Shown here in pieces: positions 12,430 through 19,325 of a stretch of 56,477 bases of DNA. Each line of letters begins with the position of its first letter. The stretch's first letter is position 1. Both the position numbers and the translations under genes were made by a program. The notes under the pieces are model-generated. The model did no database searches, was not told the origin of the DNA, and worked only from the letters and a program-made list of their open reading frames with translations. The DNA is taken from contig JAQTNA010000028.1 in assembly GCA_028714035.1 (NCBI GenBank), positions 1 through 56,477 of the forward strand, given 5' to 3'. The DNA comes from Rhodocyclaceae bacterium (lineage in GTDB: Bacteria > Pseudomonadota > Gammaproteobacteria > Burkholderiales > Rhodocyclaceae).

Positions 12430-13821
12430 ATGCCCATTGCCGCCGTACCCGAGTACTTACAAAAACTGGGGCCAGAGTTCTACCTTACCGCGCCGCCTGG
12501 GCACCGCTTTCTGCTGTATTTCGCCGCCTGGGGCGAAAACCAGGAAACGAGCCGAATTGATTGGCGAATGAAGGATCGAGTGCCGAAGATTGACAAGAAG
12601 ACCAAGCAACAAAAAGTTGGCAAGTCAGGGCTTGAATGGGAAGACCTGCCAAACGATCAGTTCGCCTGTACGATCGCCGCCTGCAAGACTCCAGCACATC
12701 TTGCGGAAACGCCTAGGACCAGGACACCGAAAGTCGACCCTGGCCTCGTACCTTGGCAGCCTTTGATGAAAGCTTTGCTTGAGCGCCAAACCACCCAGGC
12801 AGCACTCTTCGATGCCAGGGGCGAAATCCTCCGCCTCGACGCCCTCGCCACCGCACCTTTCACCACCGGGCTGGGCAACGAACACCCCCTGGAAAATGGT
12901 TTCGCCTTCTTGAATCCCTACGGCCTGCCCTATCTCCCCGGCAGCGGCGTCAAGGGGGTGTTGCGCCAGGCGGCCAGGGAACTGGCCTCCGGCGACTGGG
13001 GCGAGTCTTTCGGCTGGACCGAGGAAGCCATTACCGCCCTGTTCGGTCGCGAAGGCGAGAGTGGGGATACGGAGCACCAACGCGGCGCCCTGGTGTTCTG
13101 GGATGTCATTCCCCAAGTCGCGGGGGACAGCCTGGCGGTGGAAATCATGACGCCCCACCAGAGCCACTACTACCAATGGAAGAAAGATCGTGACGCCAAG
13201 GAAATTGAGGTCCCCCCCCACGAATCCGGCCAGCCCAATCCCATCACTTTTCTCACCGTGCCCCACGGCTCCCGCTTCGTCTTCCATGTTCAGTGCAAGC
13301 TCGCATTTCTCGCTGGCCTAACCCCAGCCCTGGCAAAGAACCAGCACTGGAAGACGCTGCTGGAAGCCGCGTTTCAACATGCCTACCAGTGGCTCGGCTT
13401 CGGCGCCAAGACTGCCGTCGGTTACGGGGCGATGGAAGAACACCCGGACGCCAAAGCCGAACGGAAACGGCTAATCGCCGCTACCCAGGCCGAGGCCGAA
13501 CGCCGGGCCGAGGAAACGCGCCGCAGTACCCTGTCGCCGGAGGGTCTGGCTTGGGAGGAACATCAGCCGCTGATCGAGTCATTCCGCGAGAAGTTTGAAA
13601 CCGCTCGCAAGGCCCCCTACAACCCCGGAGGACAGTTCAACAATGATCGCAACGAGTTCCTCAAAGTCGCCCTGGCCTGGACGGATCAGCGTTGCCGAAC
13701 GGCGGCCGGCGAATTGCTCAAGGCAACCCTGAGCAAGGCATGGGGTACGCCCGGCAACAAGGACAACAAGCAGCGCCTCCTGGACGCGGTGGCTCAACTC
13801 GGCGGAACAATTGCCCCATGA
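12430..13821 (+). CDS. cmr6: Type III-B RAMP protein Cmr6 with long charged C-terminal extension
   Basis: Cmr6 caps the Cmr4 backbone near Cmr1. The RAMP core is plain: LDALATAPFTTGLGNEHPLENGF (about 137-159), LPYLPGSGVKGVLRQAAREL (about 163-182) and the C-terminal loop WLGFGAKTAVGYG (321-333). After this typical end, about 130 more residues follow, rich in Arg/Glu/Ala (KAERKRLIAATQAEAERRAEE) and likely forming a coiled coil plus a helical domain. At 463 residues it is longer than usual Cmr6 proteins. The extension's role is unknown. The Cmr block ends here, and a 58-base gap precedes the toxin-antitoxin pair. Confidence 0.9.
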   Translation: MPIAAVPEYLQKLGPEFYLTAPPGHRFLLYFAAWGENQETSRIDWRMKDRVPKIDKKTKQQKVGKSGLEWEDLPNDQFACTIAACKTPAHLAETPRTRTPKVDPGLVPWQPLMKALLERQTTQAALFDARGEILRLDALATAPFTTGLGNEHPLENGFAFLNPYGLPYLPGSGVKGVLRQAARELASGDWGESFGWTEEAITALFGREGESGDTEHQRGALVFWDVIPQVAGDSLAVEIMTPHQSHYYQWKKDRDAKEIEVPPHESGQPNPITFLTVPHGSRFVFHVQCKLAFLAGLTPALAKNQHWKTLLEAAFQHAYQWLGFGAKTAVGYGAMEEHPDAKAERKRLIAATQAEAERRAEETRRSTLSPEGLAWEEHQPLIESFREKFETARKAPYNPGGQFNNDRNEFLKVALAWTDQRCRTAAGELLKATLSKAWGTPGNKDNKQRLLDAVAQLGGTIAP

Positions 13822-13879
13822 CTCGCACCCCTTCTTGCTTTAGCATCCTGTTTTCTGGAAACGTACCCGGAGCCACGCC

Positions 13880-14164
13880 ATGAATGCCCTCATCGAAAGC
13901 CATCGCGCAGCCCTGCGCGACTTGCTGGCCCGGCACAAGCTCAAGAACGGCCGGGTGTTTGGTTCCATGGCGCGGGATGATGCGGACGAGGCAAGCGACG
14001 TGGACCTGCTGGTTGAGGTGCCGCCGGGCACGTCGGGCCTGGCCTTGGGCGCACTGCTTCTGGATGCCCAGGACATGCTCGGGCGAAGGGTGGATGTGGT
14101 GACCGAAAACGCGCTCCATCCCTTGCTGCGGGAGCGCATTCTGCATGAAGCCCAGGCCCTGTGA
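13880..14164 (+). CDS. mntA: MntA-like nucleotidyltransferase antitoxin
   Basis: A 94-residue minimal nucleotidyltransferase with GSMAR (28-32) and the metal-binding pair D40-V-D42 (SDVDLLVEV). In MntA/HepT modules this protein neutralises the HEPN toxin by attaching AMP groups to a tyrosine next to the RNase motif. Its partner follows directly, starting 5 bases after the stop. The pair lies between cmr6 and csx16 in the same direction as the cas genes, so it is probably transcribed with them. Confidence 0.88.
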   Translation: MNALIESHRAALRDLLARHKLKNGRVFGSMARDDADEASDVDLLVEVPPGTSGLALGALLLDAQDMLGRRVDVVTENALHPLLRERILHEAQAL

Positions 14165-14168
14165 AGCC

Positions 14169-14525
14169 ATGAAGACCGGATACCTTGCCGACAAGGTGTA
14201 CGTTCGCCACATGGTGGAGTGCATCGAGCGCGTCGCGGAATTTTGTGCTGCCGACGAAGGGCGGTTCAGGGCCTCCCGCCTGATCCAGGATGCGGTGGTA
14301 CGCAACCTTCAGACCTTGACCGAATCAAGCCAGCGTTTGAGCGAAGAACTGAAAGCCACGGAGCCGGACATTCCCTGGCGCGGCTTGGCGGGTTTTCGCA
14401 ATGTCCTGGTGCACGACTATCTCGGCGTTGACCTGGATGTCGTCTGGCGGATCGTCACCGACGAACTGCCACGGCTGAAGGCGGCCCTGGAACGCATGGC
14501 GCAAAACGGGCCGGCCACCCCGTGA
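14169..14525 (+). CDS. hepT: HepT-like HEPN RNase toxin
   Basis: A 118-residue all-helical HEPN protein with the R-x4-H-x-Y motif RNVLVHDY at 77-84: the Arg and His form the RNase active site of the dimer, and the Tyr is the residue AMPylated by MntA in studied pairs. The start at ATG 14169 is preferred over an in-frame ATG inside mntA. The stop overlaps the csx16 start codon (GTGA), so all three genes appear coupled. Whether it guards the CRISPR locus, adds abortive defence or is only a passenger cannot be told from sequence. Confidence 0.88.
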   Translation: MKTGYLADKVYVRHMVECIERVAEFCAADEGRFRASRLIQDAVVRNLQTLTESSQRLSEELKATEPDIPWRGLAGFRNVLVHDYLGVDLDVVWRIVTDELPRLKAALERMAQNGPATP

Positions 14526-14860
14526 CCACCTTCTTCGTTTCACGCCATCCGGGCGCGGTGGCCTGGGCGTCGCGGCAAGGGCTGGCGGTGGATAGGCTCG
14601 TGGCGCACCTGGATACGGCCGACATCCAGCCCGGTGATGTGGTCGTCGGCACCCTGCCGGTGAATCTCGCCGCCGAGGTCTGCCGGCAGGGCGGGCGCTA
14701 CCTGCATCTCGCCCTCGAACTCCCCTTGGAGATGCGCGGCCGGGAATTGAGCGCGGACGACCTGGAGCGCTTCGGCGCTTGCATCGCGGCCTACACCGTG
14801 GAAATGGCTCCCGCGGTGGGGCCGAGTTCTGTGATTTCCTGGTCGTCCATGTCGGGATAA
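14522..14860 (+). CDS. csx16: Csx16 (VVA1548 family) type III accessory protein
   Basis: A 112-residue protein matching the Csx16 pattern: FFVSRHPGAVAWA at the start, VDRLVAHLD, then PGDVVVGTLPVNLAAEVCRQGGRYLHLALELP and RGRELSADDL. The fold is a reduced Rossmann/CARF-like one. It has been proposed to degrade or bind cyclic oligoadenylates (ring nuclease), which I infer rather than see. The start is GTG 14522, overlapping the HepT stop. The last residues (ISWSSMSG) read into an inverted repeat, so the natural C-terminus may have been altered by insertion of that element. Confidence 0.85.
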   Translation: MTTFFVSRHPGAVAWASRQGLAVDRLVAHLDTADIQPGDVVVGTLPVNLAAEVCRQGGRYLHLALELPLEMRGRELSADDLERFGACIAAYTVEMAPAVGPSSVISWSSMSG

Positions 14861-14868
14861 ATCCCGAC
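14851..14868. repeat. REP-like hairpin GTCGGGAT/ATCCCGAC, copy 1
   Basis: A perfect 8-base stem with a 2-base AA centre that includes the csx16 stop codon, flanked by CAT on the left and CC on the right. A sister copy at 15472-15489 differs only in the inner stem bases and centre. This looks like a dispersed intergenic repeat; it has no U-tract for a terminator. Confidence 0.7.
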
Positions 14869-14880
14869 CCACAACAGTCC

Positions 14881-14890
14881 GCAAGCTTGC
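14881..14890. repeat. GCAAGCTTGC palindrome, copy 5
   Basis: In the 120-base gap between csx16 and the small membrane protein, context tcc-GCAAGCTTGC-cga, 12 bases after the REP-like hairpin. The remainder of the gap carries the AGGAGG ribosome-binding site of the next gene. Confidence 0.7.
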
Positions 14891-14980
14891 CGAGGCCCGG
14901 TTTTCGTCGGCGCATCATTATCATTCCTCCCCATGCAGTTCCGGAGTAGCCGGGGCCGAAAATCCAGGAGGAAAAGCATC

Positions 14981-15169
14981 ATGTCCGTTCCCGTCGTCGT
15001 CAATCCTGCCACCGTCAGCTTCGCCGTGGAAATCACCGCGAGTAGCGCCACGGCCGCCGTGGAAGTGGCGGGCCTTACCGCCGGCGCCGCGGCTGGGGTA
15101 GCGGTCGTCGCCGTCGCCGCCGTCGTGGTGGTGGCCGGCGGCCTCATCTGGTGGGCGTGCAGCGACTGA
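14981..15169 (+). CDS. Small single-pass membrane protein, unrecognised, in the cas operon
   Basis: A 62-residue protein made almost wholly of Val, Ala, Gly and Thr. Residues about 30-57 form one strongly hydrophobic segment ending GGLIWWACSD, a good transmembrane helix with aromatic residues at the interface. A very strong ribosome-binding site (AGGAGG) precedes ATG 14981, which argues that it is made. It is wedged between csx16 and cas2, 5 bases before the latter. I know no family for it. It may be a membrane-acting effector or accessory factor of the type III system, or an unrelated small protein; function is unknown. Confidence 0.6.
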   Translation: MSVPVVVNPATVSFAVEITASSATAAVEVAGLTAGAAAGVAVVAVAAVVVVAGGLIWWACSD

Positions 15170-15174
15170 CCGTC

Positions 15175-15456
15175 ATGCACCGCGATTTGTATCTTGCCGC
15201 CTACGACGTGGCAAACCATCGCCGACTGGCCGCCGCCCTGCACCTGGTGCGGGCCTATGCCACCGGCGGACAGAAATCGGTGCATGAGCTTTTTCTCACC
15301 CCGGCGGAGAAGCATGAACTGCTGCACACCATGGCCCTGATCCTGGATGCGGAAGAAGATCGCTTCTTGCTCTTGCGCCTGGATCCGCGGGCCCGCACCT
15401 ACGCCCTGGGCCGCGCCAAGAAGCCGGCGGACCCGGAATATTTTTACGTCGGATAA
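15175..15456 (+). CDS. cas2: Cas2 adaptation protein
   Basis: A 93-residue Cas2. The ferredoxin-like opening MHRDLYLAAYDVANHRRL has the conserved Asp at position 11, and the middle (ATGGQKSVHELFLT) matches the usual 'G.Q.SVFE' strand. Cas2 dimers bridge two Cas1 dimers to integrate new spacers. I chose ATG 15175 since the family starts at this Met; an upstream GTG would overlap the membrane protein. Its partner cas1 is broken, so it cannot support adaptation unless another Cas1 exists. Confidence 0.85.
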   Translation: MHRDLYLAAYDVANHRRLAAALHLVRAYATGGQKSVHELFLTPAEKHELLHTMALILDAEEDRFLLLRLDPRARTYALGRAKKPADPEYFYVG

Positions 15457-15471
15457 CGTCACACAACGGAT

Positions 15472-15489
15472 GTCGGGTTGAAACCCGAC
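15472..15489. repeat. REP-like hairpin GTCGGGTT/AACCCGAC, copy 2
   Basis: A perfect 8-base stem around GA, with flanks GAT and CTAC, in the 68-base gap between cas2 and cas1. The outer six bases of each arm are identical to copy 1 at 14851. Confidence 0.7.
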
Positions 15490-15524
15490 CTACACGCCCG
15501 CCCCACAAGAAACCACCCAAAATC

Positions 15525-16199
15525 ATGGCCACACTGCTGCTCGACCGCGCCGACCTGGAAATCAAGAGTGAGAGCGATGCCCTCGCCCTCTACGAAAACG
15601 GCGTGCGCCGGGGCACGGTGCCCTTGAAGCTCATCGAACGGGTGGTGATTCAGGGCAGCAAGACCCGGCTGGACAGTGGTGTACTCATCAAGCTGGCGGA
15701 AGCCGGAGCCGCGACCCTGCTGCTCAGTCCCCGCGCCGCACGCAAGGTGGCCATCGTCCTCGGGCCACTGCATAACGACGCCAGCGTGCGCCTGGCCCAG
15801 AGCCGGCGCGTCATGGACGAGGCTTTCTGTCTGACTTGGGCGCGGGACGTGGTACGCGCCAAACTCGAACGCCAGCGTCGCCTGTTGCGAACCGGCCTCC
15901 AGGAGCGGCCCGACGCCCGAAAGCCCTTGTTCGATGCGCTCTCCAGCCTGGACAACTGCGCCGGGCAGATTGCCACCGCAAACTCGCCGGCCAGCCTGCG
16001 CGGCCTGGAAGGCAGTGCCGCCAGGGCTCATTTCCAGGGGCTCTCCGCGCTCTTGCCGCCGATTCTGGGTTTCAACGGGCGCAATCGTCGACCGCCGCGC
16101 GATCCGGTGAACGCCTGCCTGTCCCTGGCCTACACGCTGCTGCATTTCGAGGCCGTGATGAGACGAAGAGAGATAAATCCCCGTCCAGTTCTGAGATAA
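15525..16199 (+). pseudogene. cas1: cas1, truncated after codon 210 by the prophage
   Basis: Residues 1-210 are normal Cas1: the N-terminal beta domain (ATLLLDRADLEIKSESDAL), then the helical domain with LEGSAARAHF carrying the first catalytic Glu (E162) and NACLSLAYTLLHFEA. Family members go on for about 100 residues with a GFLH-type histidine and a DL-x-E-type acidic site; both are missing. From about 16156 the frame reads into prophage DNA, giving 14 foreign residues (MRRREINPRPVLR) before a stop. The protein, if made, lacks two of three metal ligands. The other half should lie beyond the right end of the prophage, outside this window. Confidence 0.9.
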
Positions 16200-16275
16200 A
16201 TACGGGAAGGGGCGGGAACGAGGGGGATTTTACGGGACGACGGTGAAAATTAGTTACGCGGGGTGAAAATCGAGG
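16156..16275. repeat. Prophage left end with short direct repeats (putative transposase sites)
   Basis: GAGATAAAT occurs at 16170-16178 and 16193-16201 (23 bases apart). TACGGGA occurs at about 16201 and 16231. GGTGAAAAT occurs at 16242-16250 and 16262-16270 (20 bases apart). Spacings near two helical turns and closeness to the terminus suit transposase-binding end repeats. No gene occupies 16200-16291. Confidence 0.55.
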
Positions 16276-16291
16276 CCGGCGGGCGCTGGCG

Positions 16292-16639
16292 TCAGAAAAG
16301 TGGGGTCTGGCGAGCAGAAATATCGGCTTTCCGGGCCTTCTCGACGATCTGCCTAATCCTCATTTCCGTGAGGTCAAGTTCCCTGGCCAACTGGGCGTAA
16401 TTGTCGCCGGTGAATCGCCTGTAGATTTCCCGGTCGCGCTTGGAAAGCACCCAGGAATTCGCTTTCGGAATGTACGGAGCACTCCCACCGATCACATCCC
16501 GAACCTCCTCGGCAAGTTCGAAAGCGTACACGGATGCGACCTGGTGCTCCAGCTTCAGTTTATCGGTCATCCAGTCGTAGGCCGTCCTGGCAATCAGCGC
16601 CAGAACCTCTGGATAGTCGTCATCAATCTGGAGAGCCAT
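16292..16639 (-). CDS. mor: Mor-like late/middle transcription activator
   Basis: A 115-residue protein of the Mor/C family. The N-terminal half (YPEVLALIARTAYDWM) is the dimerisation region, and the C-terminal half (FTGDNYAQLARELDLTEMRIRQIVEKAR) contains a helix-turn-helix. In Mu, Mor and C turn on middle and late genes by binding dyads upstream of promoters lacking a -35 box. Here it is the last early gene, next to the prophage end, and the only activator of this kind I found, so it is the best candidate for the three late-promoter motifs. ATG 16639 has an AGGAG site; a longer frame runs back into gemA. Confidence 0.82.
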   Translation of the reverse strand: MALQIDDDYPEVLALIARTAYDWMTDKLKLEHQVASVYAFELAEEVRDVIGGSAPYIPKANSWVLSKRDREIYRRFTGDNYAQLARELDLTEMRIRQIVEKARKADISARQTPLF

Positions 16640-16649
16640 ATCCCGACTC

Positions 16650-17294
16650 CTATTGACCGGACAATCGCCGCAGCGTGGCGACGAAATCCTGGGCATCTTC
16701 GCAACTCATGGCGGGACGAGCACCTGGAACGGTAAGTCGAAGGTATTCGATGCGCAGATCGTCCATGACAGAGGTCGGAAGACCGACCAATTTGACGCGA
16801 TCCATGAGGCTCGGAGCCAGTTCCCGGCACACGCGCACCACCCACTTCTTCAGCGTCTCAATCAGCGTCTCCAGTTGCGCGCCATCGGCCCATTGCAGCG
16901 CATCCACCTTGGCGATCCGCTTGCAGTAGGCGCCCAGGGCAGATTCGGAAGAGTCACGCACGGCGCCCAGCTGGTGCAGCGCCAGCCACAGGGCGCGCAC
17001 CTTGCTCGCCATGGCGCTGGTATCCAGGGCACGGGACGGCGCCGCCGGCCGCGGATTGCCGGCCTTCCTGGGCGTGGTGACCTTGGCGCCGCTCGCCTTC
17101 AGGTGGTCAATGACCCGCTTCCGTTCCTGCCAGGTCAGATCCTTCGAACTGCTTTTGCCCGTGATTCGTGACATCAGCCCCCGGCGCGTCTCCTCGTCCA
17201 GGCCGATCTGGGTGGACAGGACGTGGATCAGGGTAATTTCCTTCTTCCTCAGGGCCTCGGCGCTACGCCCGCGACTATCGTTGCCGATGCTCAT
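16650..17294 (-). CDS. gemA: GemA/Mu gp16-like regulatory protein
   Basis: A 214-residue homologue of Mu Gp16/GemA: an N-terminal helical domain (KKEITLIHVLSTQIGLDEETRRGLMSRITGKSS, then LTWQERKRVIDHLKASG) and a C-terminal domain (VRALWLALHQLGAVRDSSESALGAYCKR). In Mu, GemA affects host gene expression and supercoiling. ATG 17294 is preferred to 17300 because the GAGGGG ribosome-binding site then has a 6-base spacer. mor follows 10 bases downstream. Confidence 0.85.
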   Translation of the reverse strand: MSIGNDSRGRSAEALRKKEITLIHVLSTQIGLDEETRRGLMSRITGKSSSKDLTWQERKRVIDHLKASGAKVTTPRKAGNPRPAAPSRALDTSAMASKVRALWLALHQLGAVRDSSESALGAYCKRIAKVDALQWADGAQLETLIETLKKWVVRVCRELAPSLMDRVKLVGLPTSVMDDLRIEYLRLTVPGARPAMSCEDAQDFVATLRRLSGQ

Positions 17295-17296
17295 GA

Positions 17297-17569
17297 TCAT
17301 CCCCTCAATAGGTGTTGAGTGATGGACACCCCGGTTCCCTTGGAAACCTGTTTCGATCCGGACGGCAGGGTGGTGTCTTCAGGGATAAAACCGGTACCGG
17401 ATATTCCCCCGGTGACTTTCAGATAGGCCACTTCCACCTTTGCAGTTTCGGTGACCTGGGCCGCCAATCCCCGGATCGTCTCGGCGACTTCCGGAGGCAT
17501 CGTGCCATCCCTCACTTCGCGGATGGCATCAAAAAGCATCTCCCGCAGTGCGTTGACATCATTCTTCAT
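17297..17569 (-). CDS. Conserved small phage early protein, unknown function
   Basis: A 90-residue protein: helical N-terminal half (VNALREMLFDAIREVRDGTMPPEVAETIRGLAAQ), then a Gly/Thr-rich tail. The pattern is common among Mu-like phages in the slot before gemA, but no function is known to me. It overlaps the end of the HNH gene and runs up to gemA, as expected for one operon. Confidence 0.65.
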   Translation of the reverse strand: MKNDVNALREMLFDAIREVRDGTMPPEVAETIRGLAAQVTETAKVEVAYLKVTGGISGTGFIPEDTTLPSGSKQVSKGTGVSITQHLLRG

Positions 17570-18203
17570 GGTTCGCCTCTTTTTTCCTGTTGATCTGACG
17601 TTTCAGAGCCCCGGACAACTGAACCAACTGAACGATTTCCTTGGGGAGGTTGTGCACCGAGTTCCTTTTCATCAGTTCCCCCCGGGAAATCAACTCCAGG
17701 TTTTCAATCTCGATGCGCTGTTTGTTTCCGTCTCGGAACACCACGGCGTGCCCTTTCGGGATGGGCCCATTTTTTTCCTGCCAGAGCAGGATATGCACAC
17801 CAATCCAGTCCCGTGGCGGGTACCCGGTATCGGTTACCTTGCGCTGGCAATATCCATCCATTGATATCCGCTCGGCCCCAATAGGCGCCCAGTTCGGGGG
17901 CCGTGTCCCAGGCTTAAATCGTGTTTCCGCCTGCCTGCCGCCGTATTGGATGCCTTTCACCCCTTTGTTCCAGGGCGTCATTCCGGCGATGAAACGGGTT
18001 GCCTTTCTGGGGTCGCGCCGCGAAATACGTTTCTTCTCAGCGGCCCAGAACGCTGCACTCTTCTTGAGTCCCAAATTTTTCGCTTTCCTCTGGATTTGGG
18101 GTACGGACAGCCCCAGCACCTCAGCGACGGTCTTCGACAGGAAATCCGGATAGAGGTCTCGGAGGCGAGTGATCTCTCCCGGTTCCCAGACGTGGCGTGC
18201 CAT
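17559..18203 (-). CDS. HNH endonuclease with N-terminal DNA-binding helix
   Basis: A 214-residue protein. Residues 5-45 look like a homeodomain/SANT-type HTH (EPGEITRLRDLYPDFLSKTVAEVLGLS). A central basic region precedes an HNH_3-like core: WIGVHILLWQEKNGPIPKGHAVVFRDGNK (about 138-166) supplies the two His and the Asn. Similar proteins in phages are free-standing nicking nucleases or packaging helpers. A strong GGGAGG site precedes ATG 18203. It sits between the small gene at 18208 and the gemA group. Confidence 0.8.
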   Translation of the reverse strand: MARHVWEPGEITRLRDLYPDFLSKTVAEVLGLSVPQIQRKAKNLGLKKSAAFWAAEKKRISRRDPRKATRFIAGMTPWNKGVKGIQYGGRQAETRFKPGTRPPNWAPIGAERISMDGYCQRKVTDTGYPPRDWIGVHILLWQEKNGPIPKGHAVVFRDGNKQRIEIENLELISRGELMKRNSVHNLPKEIVQLVQLSGALKRQINRKKEANHEE

Positions 18204-18207
18204 GTCA

Positions 18208-18423
18208 TCACCTCCCGACTGCGTGAGCCGCGGCCTGTTCCAACTGCGCCGCCGCCAGGTTCAGATGCCCGGCCGCAGCGGTCAGGCAAGCGGCCTGGGC
18301 CATCTCGCAGCGGTGCGCCTTGGGGTCATCCGCCATGTGGGCGCCGCGCCGCACGTCGGCGGCGTAGCTGTCCACCTCTCCCGACTGCCGGCGCAGATCG
18401 GCCACGCTGGGAAGGGTAGTCAT
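18208..18423 (-). CDS. Hypothetical small phage protein
   Basis: A 71-residue, alanine-rich helical protein (AAAGHLNLAAAQLEQAAAHAVG at the end). Its start codon overlaps the rdgC stop (ATGA), and the HNH gene follows after 4 bases, so it is in the operon. No family recognised. Confidence 0.6.
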   Translation of the reverse strand: MTTLPSVADLRRQSGEVDSYAADVRRGAHMADDPKAHRCEMAQAACLTAAAGHLNLAAAQLEQAAAHAVGR

Positions 18424-19325
18424 GCCGGCACCTCTTCCTCTTCCCCGCCCAGCGCATCCACCAGGGCCAGCAGGAAGCGGGAGAGTTCCAGGGCCATGAT
18501 GGCGAAGTCGGCATCGAACTGCTCTTCCTCCGATTCGGCCGGGCCGGACTGTTCCTTCAGCACATCCAGGAATTCCAGATTCTTCACCTCCATGCGCTCG
18601 GTGAGCACGAAGGAAAGACGGTCGGCCCAGGTCATGGCCAGGCGCGTCGGCGCCTTGCCGTCGGCGAGGTGATTCTTCACCTCGTCCGTATCCAGGGGGT
18701 GGTTCGAATAGCGCACAGTGGACTTATCCTCCAGATCGGAACGCAGATCGCAGTCCCGGTCTATGGAGAATCCAGCGGGGGCTTCCTTCGCGTTAAGCCA
18801 TGTGCGCATGGCCGTAGCCGGAGCTATGTGGGGCTTGACCACGCGAGCCGGAAGATCCTCCGTGCTTTTCCGTAGCAGTTCCAATGCAAGGTCTGCCGAT
18901 GCCACGTTGGGAGCGTCCACCACCAGCCAGCCGTTGTACGGGTCTATCCATATCAGAGTGGCGCGCCGCCGACCGAAAGCGCGGGGCAACAGTTCGTCGG
19001 TCACCCGCTCCTTGATTTCCCGGACCTGCTTTCTGCCGGGGCGGTAGCCTTCCTTCTCCTCGATCTGGGATGCCCGTTCCTGGGTGAGCCGATTCACAGC
19101 ATCCGAGGGCAGCAGTTTCTGCTCATGGCACAGGCGGATCAGCCAGTGGCCAGCCACGTTGCGCACCAGGCGGTCTTTGCCGAAAGGGGGAATCCAGCCG
19201 AGGCTTTCCATATCCATGTTGCCGCAGGGCTGAAAGGCGTGGGAAGCAAGTTGCGCTTCCAGTGCGTCTGCGCCCATGCCCCAGGCCGTATCGAGCCCGT
19301 AGATCTGAAGGTTCTTGAACCACAT
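18420..19325 (-). CDS. rdgC: RdgC recombination-associated protein
   Basis: A 301-residue protein, the usual length of RdgC. It shows FKNLQIYGL at the start, FQPCGNMDMESLGW, GYRPGRKQVREIKERVTDELLPRAF, IDPYNGWLVVDA and MTWADRLSFVLTE in the expected order. RdgC forms a ring on DNA and limits RecA loading. In a transposable phage it may shield replication or integration intermediates, alongside Gam next door. The start is ATG 19325, overlapping the Gam stop; the GTG just before it is less likely. Confidence 0.93.
   Translation of the reverse strand: MWFKNLQIYGLDTAWGMGADALEAQLASHAFQPCGNMDMESLGWIPPFGKDRLVRNVAGHWLIRLCHEQKLLPSDAVNRLTQERASQIEEKEGYRPGRKQVREIKERVTDELLPRAFGRRRATLIWIDPYNGWLVVDAPNVASADLALELLRKSTEDLPARVVKPHIAPATAMRTWLNAKEAPAGFSIDRDCDLRSDLEDKSTVRYSNHPLDTDEVKNHLADGKAPTRLAMTWADRLSFVLTERMEVKNLEFLDVLKEQSGPAESEEEQFDADFAIMALELSRFLLALVDALGGEEEEVPA

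Noticed and set aside
14145-14168. Upstream ATG for the HepT toxin
   Set aside because: It would lie inside the mntA coding region; ATG 14169 gives the usual HepT length.
16159-16199. TG at 16159 instead of 16156 as the prophage end
   Set aside because: Both fit; 16156 is listed because Cas1 similarity ends with the codon before it. The right end is needed to decide.
13822-16290. Search for a CRISPR array near cas1/cas2
   Set aside because: No direct repeats of 25-40 bases with regular spacers were seen here or elsewhere in the window; any array is probably after the prophage.
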